Assembly (NCBI RefSeq): GCF_014635545.1
Contig: NZ_BMDA01000001.1
Span: forward strand, 264,739 to 328,738
Direction: 5' to 3'
From: Acinetobacter courvalinii
Lineage (GTDB): Bacteria > Pseudomonadota > Gammaproteobacteria > Pseudomonadales > Moraxellaceae
Length of the DNA: 64,000 nt
In this document: positions 28,227 through 37,563 of the stretch, piece after piece
How positions within the stretch are numbered: the stretch's first letter is position 1
How the letters are laid out: the number at the start of each line of letters is the position of its first letter
The notes under the pieces: model-generated
Databases searched by the model: none
Told to the model about the DNA's origin: nothing
Seen by the model: only the letters and a program-made list of their open reading frames with translations
Position numbers and translations under genes: made by a program

Positions 28227-29132
28227 TTATTCTAAGTGAGCCGTGATTTTTTGCAGAATTTGCAGAATCACATCAAATTCACTTTGTAACGGCGTACTTT
28301 TACGAGTCACTAAAGCCAATGTACGACTTGGTGCAGCTTCGATTGATTTCACATCAATGTCTTCATTAAAGTGAATCATGCTGTTTTTCAAGGCAATCTC
28401 AGGTAACAGGGTAAAGCCAAGATCTGACGATACCATTTCTACCAGTGTTGGCAATGAGCTTGCTTTTAAGCGGTGATCATTTTTACGCTCACCAACCGGG
28501 CAGGCACTTAAGGCATGGTCACGTAAACAATGTCCTTCTTCAAGCAACATCAGGCGCGACAAATCCAGATCATCGAGAGAGTTTGCATTCGCCGCATTGG
28601 TATCTTTTTTGTTGTACACCAGGAACAAATGTTCTTTCGCGATTTCGGCAACTTTAAGGCTGCGTGTGTCGAAAGGAAGCGCCAATACAATCATGTCCAG
28701 ATTGCCATGTTCCAGCTTTTCTACAATCTTCTCGCTTTGCGCTTCATGTAAATGCAGCTGAATTTTTGGCAGTTGCTGATGCACTTCTTCCAATAGCTGC
28801 GTCAGGATAAAGGGTGCAATGGTTGGGATAATACCAAGATGCAAATCACCTGTGAGCGGTTCGCTCATTTCACGACTTAAGCGCATCAAATCCTGAGCAT
28901 CGGCAAGCAGTACACGCGCACGCGCTACCACCTGTTCACCTAACGGTGTTAAACGGACGTTTTGACGATCACGCTCAACTAAGACGCCACCTAATAAGCG
29001 CTCTAATTCCATGATGCCGCCAGACAGCGTCGACTGGGTGACAAAGGAACGACGCGCTGCTTCAGTAAAATGTAAAGTTTCTGACAACGTAACTAAATAT
29101 GATAGCTGTCTTAATGAGGGTAATGCAGCCAT
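28227..29132 (-). CDS. oxyR: Hydrogen-peroxide-sensing LysR-type regulator
   Basis: OxyR activates catalase, peroxidase and iron-protection genes when peroxide forms a disulfide in it. The 301-residue product has the LysR helix-turn-helix (HFTEAARRSFVTQSTLSGGIM, first 20 residues listed only in part here) near 20-40 and the diagnostic redox pair Cys202 and Cys211 in LLEEGHCLRDHALSAC, matching E. coli Cys199/Cys208. An alpha/beta hydrolase gene lies 6 bases upstream on the same strand, so oxyR may be expressed from its promoter. Confidence 0.93.
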   Translation of the reverse strand: MAALPSLRQLSYLVTLSETLHFTEAARRSFVTQSTLSGGIMELERLLGGVLVERDRQNVRLTPLGEQVVARARVLLADAQDLMRLSREMSEPLTGDLHLGIIPTIAPFILTQLLEEVHQQLPKIQLHLHEAQSEKIVEKLEHGNLDMIVLALPFDTRSLKVAEIAKEHLFLVYNKKDTNAANANSLDDLDLSRLMLLEEGHCLRDHALSACPVGERKNDHRLKASSLPTLVEMVSSDLGFTLLPEIALKNSMIHFNEDIDVKSIEAAPSRTLALVTRKSTPLQSEFDVILQILQKITAHLE

Positions 29133-29138
29133 AGAGTC

Positions 29139-30083
29139 CTAGTGTGATGATCTAAAGTGGTGAGCAAACAAACCACTAAGTTGCGGAATGAAATGTGCAG
29201 GAATATCATGCCCCATTCCTTGGATTAATTCAAACTTAGCACCAGAAATTGCTTTTGCAACAGCTTTCCCGTGACTTGGCGGTAACAGTCGATCTTTTGA
29301 TCCGTGTACAACCAGCGTCGGCTGAGTCATCGTTTTGTTCAATGGTAACAGAGAACCCGTACATAATATTGCTAAAAACTGTTGAAGTACACCCGCAGGG
29401 TAAAAACTACGACGATATAATTTGCGAATGGTTTGAATTGATTCAACCGGATTGACATAACCCGGTGAGCCAATAATACGGAAAACATTCAGGCTGTGAT
29501 TGATAATGGTTTCTTCATCGTGTGCGGCTGGCTTGCCGAGCAGGCTGAAAAGTTGTTTTGGATAAGGTGGTGGCAAAAGCGGTTGATTATTGCTGGTAAA
29601 TAATAAGCCAACCTTTTCCACTTTTTCTGGATATTTTGCCGCAACAATTTGTGAAATCATACCGCCCATGGAAGCGCCAAGAATATAGGTTTTCTCCAGG
29701 CCAAGCTGATCCATCAGCATTGCGACATCATCCGCCATATCATAAAGCGTATAGGGTGCACCTTCATTCCCCAGACCAAACATAAAGCGACTCATCAATT
29801 TCATGGTATTGAGCCGTTTGCCTTTATTGCGGATTTTAGAAGATAAGCCGATGTCACGGTTATCAAAACGAATGACCCGGAAGCCTTGATCAATCAGAGC
29901 CTTACAGAAAAAGTCAGGCCAGAATAACATTTGAGCACCTAAACCCATGACCAGCAGAATTGTTGGGTGTTCAGGGTTGCCGCCAATTTCAACATGCAAT
30001 TCAATGCCATTGCCCAAAGTGACTTTGGTTTCTTGCATAAAGGAAGCATAAGGCGACACATTAAACTGGAGGGCACTGTTCAT
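29139..30083 (-). CDS. Alpha/beta-fold hydrolase
   Basis: In the 314-residue product the oxyanion region is LVMGLGAQMLFWPDFF, the nucleophile elbow is GASMGG (Ser about 148), the acid is in VVHGSKDRLLP, and the histidine is in GMGHDIP. DNRDIGLS is a conserved family loop. Close relatives act on carboxylic esters or polyketide-like substrates; the substrate here is unknown. It ends 6 bases before oxyR and probably shares its transcript, which is an unusual partner for that regulator. Confidence 0.85.
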   Translation of the reverse strand: MNSALQFNVSPYASFMQETKVTLGNGIELHVEIGGNPEHPTILLVMGLGAQMLFWPDFFCKALIDQGFRVIRFDNRDIGLSSKIRNKGKRLNTMKLMSRFMFGLGNEGAPYTLYDMADDVAMLMDQLGLEKTYILGASMGGMISQIVAAKYPEKVEKVGLLFTSNNQPLLPPPYPKQLFSLLGKPAAHDEETIINHSLNVFRIIGSPGYVNPVESIQTIRKLYRRSFYPAGVLQQFLAILCTGSLLPLNKTMTQPTLVVHGSKDRLLPPSHGKAVAKAISGAKFELIQGMGHDIPAHFIPQLSGLFAHHFRSSH

Positions 30084-30166
30084 GATCTTCGTTCCAAATT
30101 GAATTCTTTTTATAACTTAAGGGCTTGCCGGACATTCTTTTCTCAGCAAGCTCTGGTATTTAAACC

Positions 30167-31348
30167 CTAAACCTGTGCTGGAATCAAGTCCGGAACCAGT
30201 TTAGTCAAGGTTAAACGCTGTTTACCCGCAGTTGCACCTAACAGCACAAATCCTCTTAGGGTGCCTTCGCCATCTGCTGCTTTCGCGAGCATACCATCAT
30301 CGAACTCTTCAGTTTCCCAGTTTACTTCCACATCCAGTGGCGCTGGTAATACCGTTAACGGTGCGGCAGGGGTTTTTACTGCCACGGGCATAGCAGGGTA
30401 GTGAACGGCAGTGGTTTGACCACTTAGGGTTTTGGCTAAAGCACGGGCTTGTTGCATGATTGGCATAACGAATGGGAGCAGGGTACCATTTACTTCAGCA
30501 CAGTCACCCACGGCATAAATATCCGCCTGACTGGTTTCTAACAAGGTATTGGTAATAATGCCACGGCTGGTCTGGATATCTGCAGCTTTCGCTAAAGCAA
30601 TATTTGGCTGTAAACCGATGGCAGAAAGCACAATATCTGCGACTAAGGTCTGACCATTGGCTAAAGTGACTGCATAGTCTTCGCCATCATTAATTTTCGT
30701 GACTTTTTCAACCGTGGTTGATAGCGCAAATTTAATGCCTGCCTGTTCCAGATTGGTTCTGAATGCATCTGCGACATGATTAGGGAGTAAGCGACCTAAA
30801 GGCTGTGGCGCAAGGTCAATCACCGTCACTTCATAATCACTGTGCAGTAAGTCATTGGCAAATTCACAGCCAATCAGACCTGCGCCCAGAATCACCACAC
30901 GTTTGTCTTTACGTTTCGACAGATTTTCACGGAAAGTACGATAGTCAATCAGTGAATTCACCACATGAATGTCTTCGCTACCATCACCAGCGATGGCTAA
31001 ACGGATAGGATTGGCACCGACTGCAAGGACCAATTTTGAATAAGGCTGGGCAATGCTTTCACCATTTTTTTCTAAAATAATTTCATGTTTTTCGGCATGG
31101 ATTTGTTTGACCCAGGTTTCCGCTTCGATGCGCATATTCAATTGGGTGGCCATTTTTGCCGCATCACCGAGCGCGATCTGTTCCGGTGCTTTTTTACCTG
31201 CAAAGGCATTGGATAAGGTTGGTTTCGCATAATTTACCGCATCGTCCGCGCAGATCATGACCAGCTCTTGCTCTGGGCTTAATTTGCGAAATTCTCGTGC
31301 AACGGTATATCCAGCCATACCTGATCCGATGATGACGATAGGGTGCAT
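30167..31348 (-). CDS. rubB: Rubredoxin--NAD(+) reductase
   Basis: RubB is an FAD enzyme that passes electrons from NADH to rubredoxin, which feeds alkane hydroxylase. The 393-residue product has the FAD-binding IVIIGSGMAGYTVAREF at the start, the NAD-binding VVILGAGLIGCEFANDL at about 145-161, and the second FAD motif ADIYAVGDCAEV. The length equals that known for Acinetobacter RubB. The ATG at 31348 has GGAG 7 bases upstream. rubA lies just before it on the same strand. No alkane hydroxylase gene is in the window. Confidence 0.94.
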   Translation of the reverse strand: MHPIVIIGSGMAGYTVAREFRKLSPEQELVMICADDAVNYAKPTLSNAFAGKKAPEQIALGDAAKMATQLNMRIEAETWVKQIHAEKHEIILEKNGESIAQPYSKLVLAVGANPIRLAIAGDGSEDIHVVNSLIDYRTFRENLSKRKDKRVVILGAGLIGCEFANDLLHSDYEVTVIDLAPQPLGRLLPNHVADAFRTNLEQAGIKFALSTTVEKVTKINDGEDYAVTLANGQTLVADIVLSAIGLQPNIALAKAADIQTSRGIITNTLLETSQADIYAVGDCAEVNGTLLPFVMPIMQQARALAKTLSGQTTAVHYPAMPVAVKTPAAPLTVLPAPLDVEVNWETEEFDDGMLAKAADGEGTLRGFVLLGATAGKQRLTLTKLVPDLIPAQV

Positions 31349-31388
31349 TATATTCTCCAGTATTTTCTTATTTAAAAATGAATGCTCA

Positions 31389-31423
31389 GAAAAAAAGACC
31401 ATGATTTTCATAGTCTTTTTTTC
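31389..31423 (-). terminator. Hairpin with U-runs between rubA and rubB
   Basis: Seven A residues then GACTATGA pair with TCATGGTC and seven Ts around a 3-base loop. It lies inside the rubA-rubB operon, so it probably acts as a partial terminator. Confidence 0.75.
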
Positions 31424-31431
31424 TTTAATCT

Positions 31432-31596
31432 TTAGATTTCAACCATTTCAAAATCAGCTTTTGAAACGCCGCAATCTGGGCAAGTCCAGTCATCAGGAAT
31501 ATCTTCCCATTTGGTCCCTGCTGCAATGCCGTCTTGTGGCCAACCTTCTGCTTCGTCGTAAATCCAACCACAAACGATACATTGATATTTTTTCAT
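31432..31596 (-). CDS. rubA: Rubredoxin
   Basis: A 54-residue iron protein with one Fe bound by four cysteines: Cys6 and Cys9 in CIVCGW, Cys39 and Cys42 in CPDCGV. The rubredoxin core ([23 protein letters not shown]) is complete. It carries electrons from RubB to the membrane alkane hydroxylase in alkane-degrading Acinetobacter. GGAGAG lies upstream of the ATG at 31596. rubB follows after a hairpin. Confidence 0.96.
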   Translation of the reverse strand: MKKYQCIVCGWIYDEAEGWPQDGIAAGTKWEDIPDDWTCPDCGVSKADFEMVEI

Positions 31597-31944
31597 GTGA
31601 CTCTCCAAACTGATCGGTATGCTCAAGTTGCCTTTCAGTAAAACTATTCCGTAATGTCGCTATGATCGCTGCAAGAGGAACTAACTTATGTTAATCGGGA
31701 ATTAGATTTTTACGCAGAACGACATTTAAGTAAAGTAAATGCAAGAGTTTAATCATTTATTCAAAAAGCGATATGGCAATTCTATCTGAAAGTCTTGTTA
31801 TTTGAGCAATTGCTCTAAAATTTTATCGAAAGTTCAGGACTTATATAATGAAAAAAGCCAATCGTATAAAAATAGTATGTATAAAAAACAAACATTCAAA
31901 ATCAAGTTATGATGAAGAAAACAATGATAGAAGGAGAATAACGC
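31597..31944. other. Gene-free stretch between divergent rubA and the SRPBCC gene
   Basis: This 348-base AT-rich spacer must hold both divergent promoters. I see no gene, strong repeat or recognised operator in it. Confidence 0.5.
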
Positions 31945-32388
31945 ATGGAAACCTTATCTTATAATATTAAAATTTATGCGACCCCTGAAAAAGTCTGGCA
32001 GGTGCTTTGGTCCCCTGAAAGCTATCCGGAATGGACAAAATTCTTTGCCTGTGACTCTACCATGCAAAGCGACTGGAAAGTGGGGGGTAGAACCTATTTT
32101 GGTGATGGCAAGGGCAATGGCATGGTCTCTACCATTGAAAGTCTGGATGAACCGAAACAAGTTGTGTTTAAGCATCTGGGAATGATCCAGAACGGTCAGG
32201 AAGATCTGGAAAGTGAAGAGATCAAGACCTGGGCGGGTGCCTTGGAAAAATATATGCTGTTTGATTTTAATGGCGAAACCCAGTTGCACGTTGAAGTGGA
32301 TATTCAGCCAGAGCATGCCGAATTCATGAATAAAGGCTTTGATCAGGGACTCGCCATGGTCAAACATCTGGCAGAAAAAGAGGGCTGA
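31945..32388 (+). CDS. SRPBCC/AHSA1-type START-fold protein
   Basis: The 147-residue product fits the SRPBCC hydrophobic-pocket fold: IYATPEKVWQVLWSPESYPEW near the N-terminus, WKVGGRTYFGDG, then MVSTIESLDEPKQVVFKH and a C-terminal helix NKGFDQGLAMVKHLAEKE. Members bind lipid-like ligands or act in stress or polyketide chemistry; the ligand here is unknown. AAGGAG precedes the start by about 9 bases. The gene appears monocistronic. Confidence 0.85.
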   Translation: METLSYNIKIYATPEKVWQVLWSPESYPEWTKFFACDSTMQSDWKVGGRTYFGDGKGNGMVSTIESLDEPKQVVFKHLGMIQNGQEDLESEEIKTWAGALEKYMLFDFNGETQLHVEVDIQPEHAEFMNKGFDQGLAMVKHLAEKEG

Positions 32389-32539
32389 TTTGGCTGGTTG
32401 AACAGGGCAAATGCTTGTGTCATCTGTATTCAAAATTGATAAATCTTGATTTTTTTGAATTGTCTGATTGAAATAATACGAAAATGGGTTGTGATCTGCT
32501 ATTCTATGTCACTTCATTTTTTACTTAATCGAGGCAGAG

Positions 32540-34066
32540 ATGACGCAACAAAACGCTCAATCGACTTCTGAACAAACACTTTCCGAAAACGATTTAATCG
32601 CACAGCGTCATGCCAAGTTAAAGCAAATCCAAGAGACTGCAAAACAAACGGGTAAGAGCCCGTGGCCAAACACGTTTAAACGTGAACACTATACAGCTGA
32701 TTTGCAAGAACAATTTAAAGATCAAGATAAAGCACAAATCGAAGGTGCTGAAAAAGTTTATGTCAAGGTTGCAGGTCGTGTGATGTTGAACCGTGGATCA
32801 TTTATTGTGATTCAGGACATGACCGGCCGTATCCAGCTATATGTTGACCGTAAAGGTTTACCGACAGATATTTTAGAAACGATCAAGAGTCTGGATCTTG
32901 GTGATATTATTGCGGCTGAAGGCTATATCGGCCGTTCTGGTAAAGGTGACTTATATGTACACCTTGAAGGCTTTGAATTACTGACCAAATCACTGCGTCC
33001 ACTGCCAGACAAATTCCATGGTTTAACTGATACTGAAGCGAAATATCGTAAGCGTTATTTAGACCTGATTGTAAACGAAGAAACCCGTAAGACCTTTGAA
33101 ATTCGTGCCAAAGTAGTCGCTGGTATCCGTACATTCTTAACTAATGAACGTTTCATGGAAGTTGAAACGCCAATGATGCATGTGATTCCGGGTGGTGCAT
33201 CTGCAAAACCATTCGTAACCCATCACAATGCACTGGATATGGAGCTTTACCTCCGTATCGCACCTGAACTTTATTTAAAGCGTCTGGTTGTGGGTGGTTT
33301 CGAGCGTGTATTTGAAATTAACCGTAACTTCCGTAACGAAGGTGTTTCAACACGTCATAACCCGGAATTCACCATGATCGAATTCTATCAGGCGTATGCT
33401 GACTATAAAGACTTGATGGTATTGACTGAAAACATGCTTGAGAAGCTGGCAGTTGATATTTTGGGTACTACTGATGTGCCGTATGGTGATGAAGTGTATA
33501 GCTTCAAAGGTCCATTCAAGAAAATTTCAATGTTTGATGCAATTCTTGAACATAACCCGGACTTCACGCCTGAAAATGTCAACGACCGTGAGTTCTTGGC
33601 GAAATTCACTCAGGACGTGTTAAAAGAACAGGTGAAAGCTGGTTTCGGTTTAGGTAAGTTGCAAACCATCGTGTTTGAAGAAACGGTAGAAACCAAGTTA
33701 CGTCAGCCAACATTCATTACTGAATATCCTGCTGAAACCTCACCGCTTGCGCGCCGTAATGATGACAACCCGCACATTACCGATCGTTTCGAATTCTTTA
33801 TCGGTGGTCGTGAGTTAGCCAATGGCTTCTCGGAGTTAAATGACCCGATTGATCAGGCTGAGCGTTTCCAAGCACAGGTTGCTGAAAAAGATGCCGGTGA
33901 TGATGAAGCTATGCATTACGATGCTGACTTTATTGAAGCGTTGGAATATGGTTTGCCACCGACAGCAGGTCAGGGTATCGGTATTGACCGTTTGGTGATG
34001 TTATTTGCGAATGCGCCAAGTATTCGTGATGTACTTTTATTCCCGCATATGCGCCGTAAAGATTAA
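32540..34066 (+). CDS. lysS: Lysyl-tRNA synthetase, class II
   Basis: LysS charges tRNA-Lys with lysine. The 508-residue product has the N-terminal anticodon-binding OB domain ([20 protein letters not shown]) and the three class II motifs: motif 1 around [15 protein letters not shown], motif 2 [20 protein letters not shown], and motif 3 [12 protein letters not shown]. It also has the HIGH-free class II arrangement expected of LysS rather than LysU duplicates. A strong terminator follows. Confidence 0.97.
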   Translation: MTQQNAQSTSEQTLSENDLIAQRHAKLKQIQETAKQTGKSPWPNTFKREHYTADLQEQFKDQDKAQIEGAEKVYVKVAGRVMLNRGSFIVIQDMTGRIQLYVDRKGLPTDILETIKSLDLGDIIAAEGYIGRSGKGDLYVHLEGFELLTKSLRPLPDKFHGLTDTEAKYRKRYLDLIVNEETRKTFEIRAKVVAGIRTFLTNERFMEVETPMMHVIPGGASAKPFVTHHNALDMELYLRIAPELYLKRLVVGGFERVFEINRNFRNEGVSTRHNPEFTMIEFYQAYADYKDLMVLTENMLEKLAVDILGTTDVPYGDEVYSFKGPFKKISMFDAILEHNPDFTPENVNDREFLAKFTQDVLKEQVKAGFGLGKLQTIVFEETVETKLRQPTFITEYPAETSPLARRNDDNPHITDRFEFFIGGRELANGFSELNDPIDQAERFQAQVAEKDAGDDEAMHYDADFIEALEYGLPPTAGQGIGIDRLVMLFANAPSIRDVLLFPHMRRKD

Positions 34067-34079
34067 TATTGTTTATCTT

Positions 34080-34109
34080 AAAAAAGCCACGTTTAGCGTG
34101 GCTTTTTTT
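34080..34109. terminator. Terminator between lysS and the DUF2059 gene
   Basis: AAAAAAGCCACG and CGTGGCTTTTTTT pair around a 4-base loop with T-runs on both strands. Confidence 0.9.
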
Positions 34110-34122
34110 ATGCTTGAATGAA

Positions 34123-34617
34123 TTATTCCGCTTGCATTTCTTTTGCTAACTTTTCTGCGGCTTGCATAATTTTTGGTGTAACGGTATCCATTCGTTTATA
34201 GCCCACTTGCATGCTTTTTTGCATCACGATTGGCATTTTATCAATAGTCGATTGCCCTACAGGCGTTTTATAGAATTGGATCATGCCATCAATTTCCTCT
34301 TGGGTAAATTCTTCAGCATAGATTTTAATCATTTCTGGTTCTAACTTTGCCCATGTCAATTCCTCTTGCATAATTTTGCCGAGTTCCTGAGAATAATTAA
34401 CCATGGCAAGTTCTTGTTTTGTAGTTAATTTTTTGCCTTGAGTGATCTTATCCAGATTTGAATGCATCATGCTATTCATCTGCTGACTCATTTGACCAAG
34501 AAATTGTTCAGACTTGGTTATCTTTAATAACTCTTTTACAGATTGGTTTGACGCTGGCTGAGCAAACGCAGGAATTGAGATTGCTACCGCAGTAATAAAT
34601 GTCGCAATAATTTTCAT
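34123..34617 (-). CDS. Exported DUF2059 protein
   Basis: The 164-residue product begins with a Sec signal (MKIIATFITAVAISIPAFA), followed by a helical periplasmic domain with the DUF2059 signature YAEEFTQEEIDGMIQFYKTP and GQSTIDKMPIVMQKSM. Members are exported helical proteins without an established reaction. It is monocistronic and convergent with lysS. Confidence 0.85.
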   Translation of the reverse strand: MKIIATFITAVAISIPAFAQPASNQSVKELLKITKSEQFLGQMSQQMNSMMHSNLDKITQGKKLTTKQELAMVNYSQELGKIMQEELTWAKLEPEMIKIYAEEFTQEEIDGMIQFYKTPVGQSTIDKMPIVMQKSMQVGYKRMDTVTPKIMQAAEKLAKEMQAE

Positions 34618-34785
34618 TATTTGATTTCAGTCGTGTTATAGGTGAAATAAATGTTACTGACAGGCATCAATTATTGTCAATTTTATCCTGCATGTTAAAA
34701 AATGTAATTGTTTCGTTTGACGATTGAAATGTGCTCATAAACCAACGATCATGTGTCCATAAATAAATTTGAGAACAGTCTGGAC

Positions 34786-36249
34786 ATGTTTTTAAAAAAA
34801 TCGCTTTGTATCGCATTATTTGCTGCTCTTTCTTCCCCGGTATTTGCTCAGGGTCTTGTACTCAACGATGAAAATTTAAGAACAGATTTAAACTGGTTGA
34901 ACCAGCAAGGTGTCATTCAAATCAGCACATCGACTTGGCCAATGAGCGGTGATGAGATTCAACATGCATTATCCCAAGCAAAAGTAAGCAATAATACGCA
35001 GCAGAAAGTAATTAACTCTGTATTGAATGCATTACAGGCAGATAATGCCACCGTCAAAGTCGGTTTGCATGCAGGTACTGATCTTAAAACGGTTCCTCAA
35101 GCTTTTGGTGATAATCAAAAATCCCAATATCAAATTGCTGCTGAATTTAATGCGGGTGGCGAGAACTGGGATGCCAAACTACGTGTTAATGGTGAGAAAG
35201 ACCCATTGATTGATAATGGTCATGATGCCAATGTCGAAGGTTCATATATCGCAGGTAAACTGTGGAACCAATGGGTGATTGCCGGTCAAATTCCAACGTA
35301 TTGGGGCCCTGGACATGATGGTAGCTTGATTCGTGGTGATGCCAGTCGTCCTGTGTATGGCGTGACCGTGCAACGTGCAGTACAAAATGCATTTGAGACC
35401 AAATGGCTCTCTTGGATCGGGCCGTGGCAGTACCAAGCTTTTGCTGGGCAATTAGATGACTATAAAGCTGTACCAGACACAAAATTGATTGGGCTGCGTT
35501 TTACTGCTCAGCCTTTACCTTATTTGGAATTTGGCGCTTCTCGAGCAATTCAAATTGGGGGCAAAGGCCAGCCGAATAGCTTTAAGGCTTATTGGAATGC
35601 AATGATTGGTAAAGATAATGGTTGTGATGATAGTGGCTGTGTAGGAGATGACAATGCATCTAACCAAATTGCTGGTTTTGATGGACGTTTATTGCTGCAG
35701 CCTGTACTGAACTTACCAGTAAGTTTATATACGCAATTTGTAGGTGAAGATGAAGCGGGTGGTCTACCTGCAAAATATATGTACCTTGCTGGTGCTGATT
35801 TCTCATCAAGCTATAACAATATGCCGTATCAACTCTATGCAGAATGGGCAGATACCCGTACCAATGGTGAGGCCAAAGGCATTTCTTATAGCCATCATCA
35901 ATACACTGATGGTTACTACCAGCATGGATTCCCGCTAGGTCATGCCATGGGCGGTGATGGTCAGATGTATTCGGTGGGTGGAGATATCCGTTTTGATGTG
36001 ATGAATCGCCTAGGTGGGCGCGTGATCTACGCTAAAGTAAGCCAGACCCAACGCGTTCAAGACAATAATGCTGCATTCCCTGAAGCCGATACTATCAAAG
36101 GTCTGGATTTAACTTGGACCCACTACCTAAAACCAACCATTCCATTGAAAGTGAATGGCTGGGTCAGCGACTCAGATCGTGATGGACGTGATGGTGGTGT
36201 TTCTGTAGGCGTTGAAATTCCATTAGAAACCAAAATGTTCCGCTTTTAA
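34786..36249 (+). CDS. Wzi-family outer-membrane capsule-assembly protein
   Basis: The 487-residue product has a signal peptide ending SSPVFAQ, then a long beta-rich body with the Wzi pattern: AGQIPTYWGPGHDGSLIRGD, RPVYGVTVQRA, FLEFGASR-like YLEFGASRAIQIGGKG, and a C-terminal strand ending VEIPLETKMFRF with the terminal Phe typical of outer-membrane barrels. Wzi is an 18-strand barrel that helps fix capsule polysaccharide to the surface. No capsule cluster is nearby, as is common for this gene. The ATG at 34786 fits the signal peptide best; the longer start at a GTG at 34753 is unlikely. Confidence 0.87.
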   Translation: MFLKKSLCIALFAALSSPVFAQGLVLNDENLRTDLNWLNQQGVIQISTSTWPMSGDEIQHALSQAKVSNNTQQKVINSVLNALQADNATVKVGLHAGTDLKTVPQAFGDNQKSQYQIAAEFNAGGENWDAKLRVNGEKDPLIDNGHDANVEGSYIAGKLWNQWVIAGQIPTYWGPGHDGSLIRGDASRPVYGVTVQRAVQNAFETKWLSWIGPWQYQAFAGQLDDYKAVPDTKLIGLRFTAQPLPYLEFGASRAIQIGGKGQPNSFKAYWNAMIGKDNGCDDSGCVGDDNASNQIAGFDGRLLLQPVLNLPVSLYTQFVGEDEAGGLPAKYMYLAGADFSSSYNNMPYQLYAEWADTRTNGEAKGISYSHHQYTDGYYQHGFPLGHAMGGDGQMYSVGGDIRFDVMNRLGGRVIYAKVSQTQRVQDNNAAFPEADTIKGLDLTWTHYLKPTIPLKVNGWVSDSDRDGRDGGVSVGVEIPLETKMFRF

Positions 36250-36264
36250 ACAAAGCTGAGCCGA

Positions 36265-36297
36265 TAAAAAAGAAGTCCTGATGGGCTTCTTTTTTTA
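36265..36297 (+). terminator. Terminator of the Wzi-like gene
   Basis: AAAAAAGAAGTCC and GGGCTTCTTTTTTT pair around a 4-base loop. Confidence 0.85.
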
Positions 36298-36480
36298 TTT
36301 ATTCATGTGAAATAGATTGTTTTGATATTCCATATTCTTATTTTCATATCATAATTTTGCATATCAATATGAAAAAACAAGCTAAAGAACTGCATCTAAA
36401 TTATTATAATGAATATCCTTTACTCGATCGTGAAAGTAACACGAGTAAGAATCTCGATATCATGAAAAATTGGAGTTGTT

Positions 36481-36579
36481 ATGGCACTCGTTCCTCCACA
36501 CAGTCTTCAAAGTGGTGGTTTGATACCACTTATAGATTTTATGGATAGCATGGATAAAGGAGGAATTGTACATGACTGA
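36481..36579 (+). CDS. Putative 32-residue leader peptide overlapping the cysD start
   Basis: A short frame starts at ATG 36481 with GGAG 5 bases upstream (36472-36475), reads [13 protein letters not shown] at its start and ends at TGA 36577-36579. It overlaps the cysD start codon (36572) by 8 bases and contains the cysD ribosome site. Ribosomes finishing it would stop on top of the cysD start, which suggests translational coupling or a regulatory leader. It has no cysteine codon, so a simple cysteine attenuator is unlikely. Its reality needs comparison with other species. Confidence 0.5.
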   Translation: MALVPPHSLQSGGLIPLIDFMDSMDKGGIVHD

Positions 36580-37480
36580 AAATAGATTAACGCACCTCAA
36601 GCAACTTGAGGCAGAAAGTATTCATATTATTCGTGAAGTTGCAGCTGAATTTGAAAACCCGGTAATGCTTTACTCGATTGGTAAAGACTCAGCCGTGATG
36701 CTGCATCTGGCACTTAAGGCATTCTATCCGGCAAAACTTCCATTTCCGTTATTGCATGTCGATACGGGCTGGAAGTTTAAAGACATGATTGCGTTCCGTG
36801 ACAACATGGCAAAAACCCACGGCTTCGATTTGATCGTGCATCAAAATGTAGAGGGTCGTGATGCGGGGATTAATCCGTTTGATCACGGTAGTTCAAAATA
36901 TACCGACATCATGAAAACCCAAGGTCTAAAACAGGCCTTGGATAAATACCAGTTTGATGCCGCTTTTGGTGGCGCGCGTCGTGATGAAGAAAAATCACGT
37001 GCCAAGGAACGTGTCTATTCGTTCCGTGATAGTAAGCACCGTTGGGATCCTAAAAACCAGCGTCCAGAACTTTGGAACCTTTACAATGGTAAAGTGAACA
37101 AAGGCGAAAGTATTCGTGTCTTCCCGTTATCGAACTGGACCGAGCTGGATATCTGGCAATATATCTATCTGGAAAATATCCAGATTGTTCCTCTTTATTT
37201 CTCTGCAGTCCGTCCTGTGGTTGAACGCAGTGGTACGTTGATCATGGTGGATGATGAACGTATGCGCTTAAAAGAGGGCGAAGTTCCACAAATGAAATCG
37301 GTACGTTTCCGTACACTGGGCTGTTATCCGTTAACAGGTGCAGTTGAGTCTGAAGCAGATACCTTACCTGAAATTATTCAGGAAATGCTTTTAGCGACCA
37401 GTTCTGAGCGTCAGGGTCGTATGATCGATCACGATGAAGCGGGCTCGATGGAAAAGAAAAAGCAAGAAGGTTATTTCTAA
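36572..37480 (+). CDS. cysD: Sulfate adenylyltransferase subunit 2
   Basis: CysD makes adenosine-5'-phosphosulfate from ATP and sulfate, driven by GTP hydrolysis of CysN, in cysteine synthesis. The 302-residue product has the PP-loop [11 protein letters not shown] (about 35-45), [10 protein letters not shown] and [15 protein letters not shown]. The ATG at 36572 follows AGGAGG (36558-36563) by 8 bases. cysN follows after 83 bases with a perfect hairpin between them. Confidence 0.96.
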   Translation: MTENRLTHLKQLEAESIHIIREVAAEFENPVMLYSIGKDSAVMLHLALKAFYPAKLPFPLLHVDTGWKFKDMIAFRDNMAKTHGFDLIVHQNVEGRDAGINPFDHGSSKYTDIMKTQGLKQALDKYQFDAAFGGARRDEEKSRAKERVYSFRDSKHRWDPKNQRPELWNLYNGKVNKGESIRVFPLSNWTELDIWQYIYLENIQIVPLYFSAVRPVVERSGTLIMVDDERMRLKEGEVPQMKSVRFRTLGCYPLTGAVESEADTLPEIIQEMLLATSSERQGRMIDHDEAGSMEKKKQEGYF

Positions 37481-37491
37481 TTTCCTTAAGT

Positions 37492-37517
37492 AAATCCCTC
37501 TTTTTAAAGAGGGATTT
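37492..37517. repeat. Perfect inverted repeat between cysD and cysN
   Basis: AAATCCCTCTTT (37492-37503) and AAAGAGGGATTT (37506-37517) are perfect 12-base arms with a 2-base spacer. No T-run follows on the plus strand, so it is probably an intercistronic RNA hairpin that affects stability or the CysD:CysN ratio. Confidence 0.7.
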
Positions 37518-37563
37518 AGGGAGATTAAAAGCGATTTCTAAAGAATATGTGGAGTTTTGAGCA

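Noticed and set aside
36357-36548. 63-codon frame upstream of cysD
   Set aside because: It begins at TTG with no ribosome site and overlaps the better-supported leader frame.
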